A stretch of DNA of 35,623 nt from DAONJL01 sp035405645 [NCBI: bacterium] (GTDB lineage Bacteria; JAGOBX01; DAONJL01), in assembly GCA_035405645.1 (NCBI GenBank), contig DAONJL010000019.1, forward strand, positions 1 through 35,623. The letters are read 5' to 3'. The position numbers and the translations under genes were made by a program. This document shows positions 1 to 7,061 of this stretch, piece after piece. The notes under the pieces are model-generated. The model was not told the DNA's origin. It ran no database searches and saw only the letters and a list, made by a program, of their open reading frames with translations. The stretch's first letter is position 1. Each line of letters opens with the position of its first letter.

Positions 1-1783
1 AAACAACTTCCCTTTTTCCTTCTGTTATGGCAGAAGTTTCTGCATAGTGGCTTTTAATAAAAGCAGGTGAAATCTCTCTTTGTAGGGTCCCAATAACTTT
101 TAGTGGATTTTGAATGTCTTTTTCAAGTTTATTTAATGCATTGAGAGTTTTCTTTACAGTTTGTTTTGGCAGTGAGCCTTCTTCAAGTCGGTTTATTATT
201 TTTTTAAGATATTCATCCTGGTCTTCTGTAAGTTGTTTGGTATTCTTCTGGGTTACTTTCAAAATCTTTAAAAGCTCGCCATAACTGCTTTTACCACCTC
301 GTCTGCGAGTTTCAATTATTTCTTCCAGAGTTGCATTGAAAAAAGCAGCCTTGTTCTTATCAAGGAATTCATAGTAATTTTCAAGAGGTAGTTTTGCTCT
401 TTTTTCATCGGGTAAGGTTTCAAGAATTTTTGTATATGCCAAAAAGTCAAGTTCTATAGTGGATTTGTTATCTGATAAGAAGAATTTCATCAATTTGCCC
501 TTTCTAAAGAAGGTGATTAAAGAATCAGCAGATGCAATATCTTTTAGATATTGAGAAAATATCTTTGCTGACCGAGCCTTTTTGGGAAGACGCTTTATTC
601 TTTCAAAAAGTTCAGGATTTTTATCGCGGACATCCTCAATAATTCTTAAATACTTGAGTTCGCTTTTTTCTTCCTCATCTTCTGTAATAGTTTTCTTTGA
701 AAGTAGTTTGTCAAATAGTTCATGAGATGAAATAGGTTCTCCTTCTGTGAGGATTGAGGTATCTCCACCAAGCAATGTTAAAAATGCCTCTATTTTTGAA
801 CGAGCAATGTTTGTAAGTTCAATTTTAGAATCTGCTTGCCTTGTTGGGAAAAAGTTAAATGTATGAATTTTGTCGAATGATGTATCTATACGATTTATCC
901 TCCCCACTCTTTGCATCAACCTTGTAGGATTCCAGGGTATATCGTAGTTTATTACTATGTTTGATCCGTGAAGATTAACACCTTCAGAAAGGACCTCTGT
1001 TGAGACAAGTATCCTATAATCATCTCTTTTATTTCTTGCCATTGCGTCAAAATTTTCTATAACTCCGTCTCTAAGTACTTCTGGCGAATTACCATGAAAT
1101 AGAAGGGCAGTTTTACCTACATAATTATTATTATTTATATTTTCAGTCAAATATTCTGAGGTTTCTTTTGTCTCTGTAAAGATAATTATTCTCTTATTTT
1201 TCAAGATATGGTGTTTTTTTAAGTTGCCCAGTAAGGTTTCAAGTTTTTGGTCCATTTTTATAGATTGCCAAATAGATTTTATCTTTCTAAAAATTTCAAG
1301 GTCACTTTTTAGATCCGTCTCAAAATGAGGTCTAAAATCCGAACTCGCATATTTTTCCGCTTTTCCTTCATCAATAAGCTTCTGGACTCCCTCCTCAACA
1401 TTCTGGTTATCTTCTAAAGCAGCCATTTCATTTTCTACCGTGTTTTCAATCTTTTGCTTTGTTTCTAAATGAGAGAATTGAAATGAATGTTGAGGTTTAT
1501 CTTCTGCACTTCTTATTAAATCGTAAGTTTCTTTGGGTGTTCCAATCCTAATAAGAATTTTTATTCTCTCAGTTTTTTGTAGTGGCTTATATATGGCGTA
1601 AAACCCACTTACATAAAAATAAGCAACCAGACAATCAAAAAACTTACAATCCTTTATTAGCTGCTCAAATCTATTTTTAAGTGTTTTATCCGATTCATTT
1701 GCTATAAATGTTAAATCTAAAGGTAGTCTCTCATCTTCAGACCAGTTTACTATTGTTTTCGGATATTTCTTTTCTTTAGCCAT
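1..1783 (-). CDS. PLD-type SNF2 helicase lacking its ATPase core (partial at left edge)
   Basis: The frame is open from an ATG at 1783 to the window edge (594 codons read, C-terminus missing). Residues about 35-90 resemble the N-terminal phospholipase-D-like half-domain that precedes SNF2 helicases in defence-type genes. From about 140 it matches the second RecA domain and C-terminal region: IIIFTE at 199-204, motif V STEVLSEGVNL at 261-271, motif VI QRVGRINRID at 291-300. No Walker A, no DEAH box and no second PLD motif lie between. From my memory of the family, full proteins carry several hundred residues there, so I infer an in-frame deletion with a junction near residues 131-140. The reading frame survives, so the loss is recent, tolerated or an assembly join. 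The start overlaps the stop of the upstream HTH gene. GC and codon use are higher than in the rest of the window, suggesting transfer. As written it could not hydrolyse ATP. Confidence 0.75.
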   Translation of the reverse strand, partial: MAKEKKYPKTIVNWSEDERLPLDLTFIANESDKTLKNRFEQLIKDCKFFDCLVAYFYVSGFYAIYKPLQKTERIKILIRIGTPKETYDLIRSAEDKPQHSFQFSHLETKQKIENTVENEMAALEDNQNVEEGVQKLIDEGKAEKYASSDFRPHFETDLKSDLEIFRKIKSIWQSIKMDQKLETLLGNLKKHHILKNKRIIIFTETKETSEYLTENINNNNYVGKTALLFHGNSPEVLRDGVIENFDAMARNKRDDYRILVSTEVLSEGVNLHGSNIVINYDIPWNPTRLMQRVGRINRIDTSFDKIHTFNFFPTRQADSKIELTNIARSKIEAFLTLLGGDTSILTEGEPISSHELFDKLLSKKTITEDEEEKSELKYLRIIEDVRDKNPELFERIKRLPKKARSAKIFSQYLKDIASADSLITFFRKGKLMKFFLSDNKSTIELDFLAYTKILETLPDEKRAKLPLENYYEFLDKNKAAFFNATLEEIIETRRRGGKSSYGELLKILKVTQKNTKQLTEDQDEYLKKIINRLEEGSLPKQTVKKTLNALNKLEKDIQNPLKVIGTLQREISPAFIKSHYAETSAITEGKREVV

Positions 1784-2015
1784 AAATTATTTTTTCCTTA
1801 CCTTTTTTCTTTGATGAAGACTTTATATTCTCTGCTACTCTCTCTAAAGATTCCTCACTTATCCATTTATCAATTACATCTTTTTTAAACCGCCACTGAT
1901 CAGCGATTTTTAGGGAATGGATTTGACCAGAGCTGGCGAGTTTATAGATAGTATGCTCATCCATCGGTAGATATTCGGCAATCTGTTTAACAGTCATTAC
2001 CACTTTATCTTCCAT
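1776..2015 (-). CDS. Excisionase-type helix-turn-helix DNA-binding protein
   Basis: This 79-residue protein has one HTH_17/MerR-like domain at about residues 7-53: MTVKQIAEYL, then TIYKLASSGQIH, then the wing WRFKKDVIDKWI. It ends in a lysine-rich tail. Proteins of this family bind DNA as excisionases or as small regulators in mobile and defence operons. Its stop codon overlaps the ATG of the following helicase gene by eight bases, so the two are translationally coupled and this is the first gene of the operon. No clear Shine-Dalgarno sequence precedes the ATG. A promoter with perfect -35 and -10 hexamers but a long spacer lies upstream. Autoregulation of the operon is a guess from family habits, not from a visible operator. 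Confidence 0.8.
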   Translation of the reverse strand: MEDKVVMTVKQIAEYLPMDEHTIYKLASSGQIHSLKIADQWRFKKDVIDKWISEESLERVAENIKSSSKKKGKEKIIYG

Positions 2016-2060
2016 AAATATAAGCTTTTCTTAAAACATAGTTTTTCATAATATTTAGTT

Positions 2061-2092
2061 ATTATACAAAAAAAAAATACAATAGTTGTCAA
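2061..2092 (-). promoter_or_regulatory. Promoter of the HTH-helicase operon, 20-base spacer with A10/T10 tract
   Basis: On the minus strand TTGACA (2092-2087) and TATAAT (2066-2061) are both perfect consensus but lie 20 bases apart. The spacer contains an uninterrupted run of ten identical bases (plus-strand A at 2068-2077). The ATG follows about 45 bases after the -10 box. Change of tract length would move the spacer toward or away from the optimum of 17. Confidence 0.55.
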
Positions 2093-2193
2093 GGAAAATT
2101 TTAATAAAAATATGGAAAATATCCCAGACATAATATACCCATCAATATATACAAACTTTAGGAAAATAAAATGTTTAATATTCTTTTACGGCA

Positions 2194-2285
2194 CAACACA
2201 TTATACAGTTCATAAATGGCTAAGTTAATCGAACGCAATGGAAAATCGGGATAGCGACCAACACATCATACAGTTCGTAAATGGC
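2194..2285 (+). repeat. Imperfect 27-base direct repeat inside the transposase remnant
   Basis: A 27-base segment at 2194-2220 recurs at 2259-2285 with two mismatches, 65 bases apart. Both copies read as the same HTH peptide (TVHKW and TVRKW), so part of the helix-turn-helix coding region is duplicated, either by tandem duplication or by joining of two IS copies. Confidence 0.7.
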
Positions 2286-3098
2286 AGCGACGTCGGTATA
2301 AGATTTATGGCAAAAGAGGTCTTCAAGATCAAAGTAGACGACTAAAGAATAGCACAAAACAGTTGGAAGAAAAAAAAGAAAGAGAATAATCGAATTGCGC
2401 AAACTGACTAACTTTGGCGCTAATAGATTAAAAACGGAATTTAAACTACCTCATTCAAGTCGAACAATCCATAAGATATTCAAACATAAAGGATTAGTAA
2501 ATAAACAACAAAAAAAACATCATATAAAACTAAATTTGCAAATAGAAAAAGCAAAAAAATATAAACCATTACAGTTTTCTCAAGTTGATATTAAGTATCT
2601 TACTGACATCCAAAAATATTATCGTTATATGGTTCAGTTGCGATTGCCGTTGCCTCCGAAGTATAAGTGTACAATTAGAGAAGTTCATAAAGGAGCTTTG
2701 TTTACAGGTTTTGCTGCTGATTATAATATGTTTTTTCATATATTTTTATCAATATGTTTTTAACGCATTTTTAAAAAAATGTTGATTTAAAAAAAGTTAT
2801 TATTCAAACTGAAATTGTAGTGAATTTTCAGGGTCAGAAAAAAAAGAGAGAGAAAAAGGGTTTAAATATTTAATTGAAAAAGTATTCAGTGCTAAACATA
2901 AATTTATTCCTCTCTGCTGTTCTAATACTAATGCTGATGTGGAAACAAGTTAATAATTTAATTGAAAGAGAATTTTTTGATTTAGATGAATTTAGTTCGA
3001 AAGCAGACTTTTGGTTTAAGATAAATACATATCAATTTTATTTTAATTATTTTAGAAAGAATTCATATAAGTATTGGAAGAGTCAAATTGAAGAATAA
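2194..3098 (+). pseudogene. Decayed IS481-like transposase (HTH plus DDE integrase core)
   Basis: Fragments of one transposase follow in order but in changing frames. Frame of 2216: HTH part with an in-frame TAG at 2252, then TVRKWQRRRY and GLQDQSRRLKNS. Frame of 2395: FGANRLKTEFKLP, TIHKIFKHKGL and the first catalytic Asp in QVDIKYLTDI. Frame of 2781: VDLKKVIIQTE, where family members have IQTDNGSEF, so the second Asp has become Glu and the NGSEF motif is lost. Frame of 2861: EKVFSAKHKFIP and ADVET with the final Glu. Frame of 2949: VNNLIEREFFDLDEF and YQFYFNYFRKNSYK, the C-terminus. At least four frameshifts (about 2384, 2730-2781, 2831-2860, 2946) and one stop make it dead. The family call rests on remembered motifs; a related rve-type family is possible. 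No terminal inverted repeats were recognised. Confidence 0.8.
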
Positions 3099-3475
3099 GG
3101 CTATGGAAACAGAATAAATTATAAAAATAATAAGTATTATTTTTTAAATAATTGCATTAAATACAGCATTAAATGATTATAGTTATAAATTTTCTGGAGT
3201 TTAAGTTATATACTGGACGAATAATCCGAGTAAAAAAACTTTTTAGGGGCTTGTAAGTGGAATAGAAAACAATGAATACTGTGTGTAATAAATCTATAAC
3301 AATATTTAAATAAGATAAAAAAATTAAGTCAGAAAAAAGGCTAAATGAAATAAACAAAAAAACTGTTAATTTTCAAATCACAGATTTTTAATCTTGACTT
3401 TAATTTATTTTTTAATAATATATGCTGATAAAAGGTTTATAATTATTGTAAAAAAAGTGATTGGAGAAAAATAAT
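3099..3475. other. Gene-free stretch between IS remnant and glycan operon
   Basis: About 375 bases without a convincing coding region. It is strongly AT-rich with stops in all frames that I checked. No RNA gene or clear hairpin was seen. Its right end carries the promoter of the following operon. Confidence 0.6.
3394..3421 (+). promoter_or_regulatory. Probable promoter of the LAB_N-GT39-GT2 operon
   Basis: TTGACT at 3394-3399 and TAATAT at 3416-3421 are separated by 16 bases and precede the first gene by about 55 bases. Very AT-rich DNA gives many near matches, so this is a moderate call. Confidence 0.45.
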
Positions 3476-3745
3476 ATGACAAAAATATTTCATTTAGATT
3501 ATTGGACAATACTTGGATTATTAGGGCAAACATTGTTTTTTTTAAGATTTTTAATACAATGGATTGTGTCAGAAAAAAAAAATAAAAGTATTATTCCAAT
3601 TTCATTTTGGTATTTAAGCATTTGCGGTAGTTTGATTTTACTACTTTATGCGATAACACGAAAAGATTTGGTTTTTACCATTGGACAATCAACAGGATTA
3701 ATAGTATATATCCGAAATTTGAAATTATTAAAAAATGAAAAATAA
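3476..3745 (+). CDS. LAB_N-type lipid membrane protein (lipid-A-disaccharide synthase N-terminal domain family)
   Basis: This 89-residue membrane protein has about three hydrophobic segments and the motif run GLLGQTLFFLRFLIQW, then SIIPISFWYLSICGS, then GQSTGLIVYIRN. That pattern matches the small LAB_N family, named for its occurrence at the N-terminus of some LpxB proteins. The stand-alone form is usually found beside GT2 and GT39 enzymes that modify lipid A or other polyprenyl-linked glycans; its biochemical role is not settled. I start at the ATG at 3476 because GGAG lies nine bases upstream; an in-frame TTG at 3461 overlaps that site and is unlikely. The 3' end overlaps the next gene by 11 bases, so the three genes form one operon. 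Confidence 0.8.
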   Translation: MTKIFHLDYWTILGLLGQTLFFLRFLIQWIVSEKKNKSIIPISFWYLSICGSLILLLYAITRKDLVFTIGQSTGLIVYIRNLKLLKNEK

Positions 3746-5315
3746 AAATTTACTCATTCCAATAATAATCATAATTTTTTTTATAGTATTATACACTTAT
3801 AAAATAGATAATTACGACTTATGGGCTCCAGATGAACCGCGTTATGCGCAGGTAGCAAAAGAAATGATTTTAAATAATGAATATATATTACCACATCTAA
3901 ATAAAAAAGTATATTACGAGAAACCACCTTTCTTTTTTTGGGAAATTGTTCTGGCTTCAAAAATCTTCAAGAGACCGATAGATGCATTTATTGCCCGAAT
4001 ACCGTCAATTATTGCTGCTATTTTAATTTTATTGTCTGTTTATTTTTGGAGTAAAAAATATGCAGGGTTAACAGCAGGAATAATTTCAGCATTTATATTA
4101 GGAACAACATTTGAATTTATATGGGTTGCCCAACGAGCACAAATAGATATGAATTTGGTTCTATTCACATTCTTAAGCGGCTTACTTTTATTTGAAGGTG
4201 TTAATGAAAATAGTGCAATTAAAAGACTAAATTATAAATTTGCAATTGCATTTATTTTTATGGCTATTGGCACATTAATAAAAGGACCAGTGTCATTATT
4301 ATCTTTTGCTGTTTTCATAATTTATACTTTATTTCAAAAAAAGCACCATAAAAAAAATTTGTTATATTTAGCAAAATATTTTATATTATATTTTTTAGTT
4401 GTTTCGCTTTGGCTTGTGCCAGTACTAAAAAAAGGTGGAAAAGAATATTATCATCGGACTATATTAAAACAAACAACAGGAAGAAGTATAAATTCATTCA
4501 GTCATAAACAGCCAATATATTATTATCTAACAAATTTTCCACTCCATTCAATGCCATATTTTATATTTTTTATTTCTTTTATTTTTGTGTTAAAAAAATC
4601 AAACGAATTGTATGAAAATGAATTTTTGAAATTTAATGTTATATGGTTTATTTCTATATTTATAATTTTTAGTTTGATAAGTGGAAAACGTGAATTATAT
4701 TTATTGCAATTATATCCATCATTTAGCATAATTACAGGCTATTTTTTTTCGCAGGCAATAAAAAACAAAAAATACTTGAATGCTTTTAAAATTAGTGGAA
4801 TGATATTATCACTATTATTATTTATTAGTGCGATAACAATATTTATTTTTGTTAAAATCAAATTTCCACAATATTATTTTTATTCGAAAATAATCAGTAT
4901 AATTTTATTTTTATTTTCAATACCTATTTTTATTTTTGCTTTAAATAAACAGATAAAGTATTTATTTATAACAATAATTATTTTCATAACAATAATTGTA
5001 ATATATGCCAAAAAAGAAATTTTTCAAACAATAAATAAAGAAAAATCATTTCGTGCAATAGGCGAGAAAGCACGCAGTTTAAAAAATAAAAATAAAAAGG
5101 TAATATTAACTGATGATATAAGTTGTGGAATATTATTTTATTCAGAAAATTTTTTTGAAACAACAGAAGATAATGCGGAAATAATAAGAAGAATAAATAC
5201 TGAAAAAAATCAAGCGGTGATAATGAGTAAAGAAAGATTTGAAAAAATAAAAGATATGATAACTAATTATAACTTAATAGAAGAAAATAGAAAAATGATT
5301 ATATTGGAGAATTAG
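3735..5315 (+). CDS. GT39/ArnT-like lipid-linked glycosyltransferase
   Basis: This 526-residue polytopic protein has a first membrane helix at about 7-23, followed by the signature loop DLWAPDEPRYAQVAKEM with Asp33 and Glu34, and YYEKPPFFFW at 60-69. These are the hallmarks of ArnT and related GT39 enzymes, in which the acidic pair after the first helix is catalytic. They transfer a sugar from a polyprenyl-phosphate donor to lipid A or another acceptor on the outer face of the inner membrane. About ten further hydrophobic helices and a soluble tail of roughly 100 residues follow. The gene overlaps the LAB_N gene and ends two bases before the GT2 gene, whose product would supply the lipid-linked donor. 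The exact sugar and acceptor cannot be read from sequence. Confidence 0.85.
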   Translation: MKNKNLLIPIIIIIFFIVLYTYKIDNYDLWAPDEPRYAQVAKEMILNNEYILPHLNKKVYYEKPPFFFWEIVLASKIFKRPIDAFIARIPSIIAAILILLSVYFWSKKYAGLTAGIISAFILGTTFEFIWVAQRAQIDMNLVLFTFLSGLLLFEGVNENSAIKRLNYKFAIAFIFMAIGTLIKGPVSLLSFAVFIIYTLFQKKHHKKNLLYLAKYFILYFLVVSLWLVPVLKKGGKEYYHRTILKQTTGRSINSFSHKQPIYYYLTNFPLHSMPYFIFFISFIFVLKKSNELYENEFLKFNVIWFISIFIIFSLISGKRELYLLQLYPSFSIITGYFFSQAIKNKKYLNAFKISGMILSLLLFISAITIFIFVKIKFPQYYFYSKIISIILFLFSIPIFIFALNKQIKYLFITIIIFITIIVIYAKKEIFQTINKEKSFRAIGEKARSLKNKNKKVILTDDISCGILFYSENFFETTEDNAEIIRRINTEKNQAVIMSKERFEKIKDMITNYNLIEENRKMIILEN

Positions 5316-5317
5316 AA

Positions 5318-6028
5318 ATGAATTTATCAATAGTAATACCAGTTTATAATGAAGAAGAAAATATAGAAATATTAGTAAAAGAATTAGTTACAGTATTGAA
5401 TACAATAACAAATAATTATGAAATAATATTTATCGATGATGGTTCAACAGATCGTAGTTTTGAAAAATTATTAAGATTAAAAAATGAATATCCAATAATA
5501 AAAATAGTAAAATTCAAAAAAAATGCTGGACAATCAGCAGCATTAGCAGCAGGATTTCAAAAAGCAAAAAATGATATAGTAATTACACTGGATGCTGATT
5601 TACAAAACGACCCAGCAGATATACCAAAAATGCTTAAAAAATTAGAGGAAGGATATGATGTAGTTATTGGTTACAGACAAAATAGACAAGATTCACTAAT
5701 AAAAAAAATATCGTCAATAATAGGAAATTTCGTAAGAAACACAATAACCAAAGAAAAAATAAAAGATACTGGTTGTTCTTTAAAAGTATTTAAAAGAGAA
5801 TATCTACAAAAAATTTTTATATTTAAAGGGATGCACAGATTTTTGCCAACATTATTAAAACTAACTGGTGCAAAATTAGCAACTATAAATGTTAATCATC
5901 GTGAAAGAAAATATGGTGAGAGTAAATATGGAATAAGTAATAGAATGTTAAGCGGATTGTATGATTGTATATCAGTCCGCTGGTTGAAAAAAAGATATGT
6001 TTATTATGAAATAGAAAAAGAAATATGA
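5318..6028 (+). CDS. GT2 polyprenyl-phosphate glycosyltransferase (ArnC/DPM1-like)
   Basis: This 236-residue family 2 glycosyltransferase opens with SIVIPVYNEEENI. It carries the nucleotide-binding IDDGSTD (Asp40, Asp41), the metal-binding DAD-type motif in TLDADLQNDP (residues 92-94) and the acceptor loop HRERKYGESKYG at 194-205. This is the dolichol/undecaprenyl-phosphate sugar synthase subgroup, which loads a nucleotide sugar onto a lipid phosphate at the cytoplasmic face of the membrane. It lacks the two C-terminal membrane helices of ArnC and GtrB, so it is probably peripheral, like bacterial DPM1 homologues. GGAG precedes its ATG. It would feed the GT39 enzyme encoded just upstream. Confidence 0.85.
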   Translation: MNLSIVIPVYNEEENIEILVKELVTVLNTITNNYEIIFIDDGSTDRSFEKLLRLKNEYPIIKIVKFKKNAGQSAALAAGFQKAKNDIVITLDADLQNDPADIPKMLKKLEEGYDVVIGYRQNRQDSLIKKISSIIGNFVRNTITKEKIKDTGCSLKVFKREYLQKIFIFKGMHRFLPTLLKLTGAKLATINVNHRERKYGESKYGISNRMLSGLYDCISVRWLKKRYVYYEIEKEI

Positions 6029-6136
6029 TGAGAATAAATAGAGAGAAAAAAATAAATGTTATATTCTTATAAAGCATTAACAATAAAAAATAAGATGGGT
6101 AAAAAATAAGAATTATTTATAGAGATAAAAATTAAC

Positions 6137-6166
6137 TTGACATAATTATAAAAAAAAATGTATAAA
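6137..6166 (+). promoter_or_regulatory. Promoter of the chemotaxis operon
   Basis: TTGACA (6137-6142) and TATAAA (6161-6166) are separated by 18 bases. AAGGAAG follows at 6191-6197, ahead of the cheY ATG at 6208. This is the only strong sigma70-type promoter visible before the che genes; no sigma-28 or sigma-54 motif was recognised. Confidence 0.65.
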
Positions 6167-6207
6167 ATAATAATTAATTTCTTTTTTCATAAGGAAGTGA
6201 GTAATTA

Positions 6208-6570
6208 ATGAAAATATTAGTGGTAGATGATGCTGCTATTACAAGATTAATGATAAGAGATATTTTAGAAAAAGAAAATTATGAAATAGAAGAAGCAGAA
6301 ACAGGTGCCGAAGGATTTGAAAAATATAAAGTGATAAAACCTGATTTAGTAATAATGGATATAACAATGCCACAGGTTGATGGAATAAGAAGTATAGAAT
6401 TAATTAAAAACTATGATAATAAAGCGAAAATAATTGTTTGTTCAGCGCTTGGTCAAAAAGATTTAGTTTTAAAAGCATTAAAATTAGGTGCATTGGATTA
6501 TATAATTAAACCATTTGATGAATTTAGAATTAAAGAAGCGGTTAATAGAATATTAAAATCAGGTTATTAA
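6208..6570 (+). CDS. cheY: CheY-type single-domain response regulator
   Basis: A 120-residue receiver domain with nothing attached. The acidic pair is Asp7/Asp8, the phospho-acceptor is Asp51 in VIMDITMPQVDG, the switch Ser is at 79 and the conserved Lys at 101 in IIKPFDEF. Phosphorylated by CheA, such proteins bind the flagellar switch and change rotation. It is the first gene of the che operon and is followed three bases later by a cheX-like gene, a pairing seen where CheX dephosphorylates CheY. CheY-like regulators also serve other pathways, but the position beside cheA, cheW and two MCP genes supports the chemotaxis role. Confidence 0.9.
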   Translation: MKILVVDDAAITRLMIRDILEKENYEIEEAETGAEGFEKYKVIKPDLVIMDITMPQVDGIRSIELIKNYDNKAKIIVCSALGQKDLVLKALKLGALDYIIKPFDEFRIKEAVNRILKSGY

Positions 6571-6573
6571 AAA

Positions 6574-7041
6574 ATGGAAACAAAAGATATTAGTTTATTT
6601 AATTCAATAATTTCAGATATATTTTCGAAAAAAATGTTAACAAATATTATTCAGGAAAGACCAAAAATAGTTGAGCCACCATTAAAAATAAATCAATATA
6701 CAACGATATTAAATATTGGTGATATGCAAAATGAAAAAATGTTAATATTTACCTTAAATAAAGAGACATTAGAAAAAATAACTGAAAACTATTTAAAAAA
6801 AAATAATATACAGGAAGAAAAACCTTTTTATTTTGCGTTTCAAGCGATTGTTCAATATATATTGATAGAATTAATTTCAAAAATGTTTAAAGATATTTCT
6901 ATTTTCAAAAAAAAGGAGTTTAGTATTCGCTCATTTGAAACAGCAGAAACAGATGGTATTTATTGTATTAGTAATGATATTGTTTATTTCAAAATTATTT
7001 TGCAAAATATTGGAACATTAGAAGTATATTTTATAAATTAA
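6574..7041 (+). CDS. Divergent CheX-like protein, possible CheY phosphatase or relic
   Basis: A 155-residue soluble protein with alternating beta and helix pattern. A strand-rich part ([19 protein letters not shown]) precedes helices around 65-110 and two closing strands, which fits the CheX/CheC fold in outline. Its position directly after cheY supports that reading. However, I cannot find the E-x-x-N catalytic motif: the expected helix reads [17 protein letters not shown], with no suitable Glu and Asn pair. It may therefore bind CheY-P without dephosphorylating it, or be another small adaptor. The family call rests mainly on context and fold pattern. Confidence 0.4.
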   Translation: METKDISLFNSIISDIFSKKMLTNIIQERPKIVEPPLKINQYTTILNIGDMQNEKMLIFTLNKETLEKITENYLKKNNIQEEKPFYFAFQAIVQYILIELISKMFKDISIFKKKEFSIRSFETAETDGIYCISNDIVYFKIILQNIGTLEVYFIN

Positions 7042-7061
7042 AAAGAAGGTGTAAAGAAATA

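Noticed and set aside
2220-2402. Minus-strand 60-codon frame in the IS remnant
   Set aside because: It is antisense to the transposase fragments and hydrophobic by composition; nothing supports expression.
2874-3098. A separate small gene starting at TTG 2874
   Set aside because: Its second half is the transposase C-terminus and its first half is an out-of-frame reading of the preceding transposase segment.
3461-3475. TTG as start of the LAB_N-type gene
   Set aside because: It overlaps the GGAG ribosome-binding site of the ATG at 3476, which gives a normal N-terminus.
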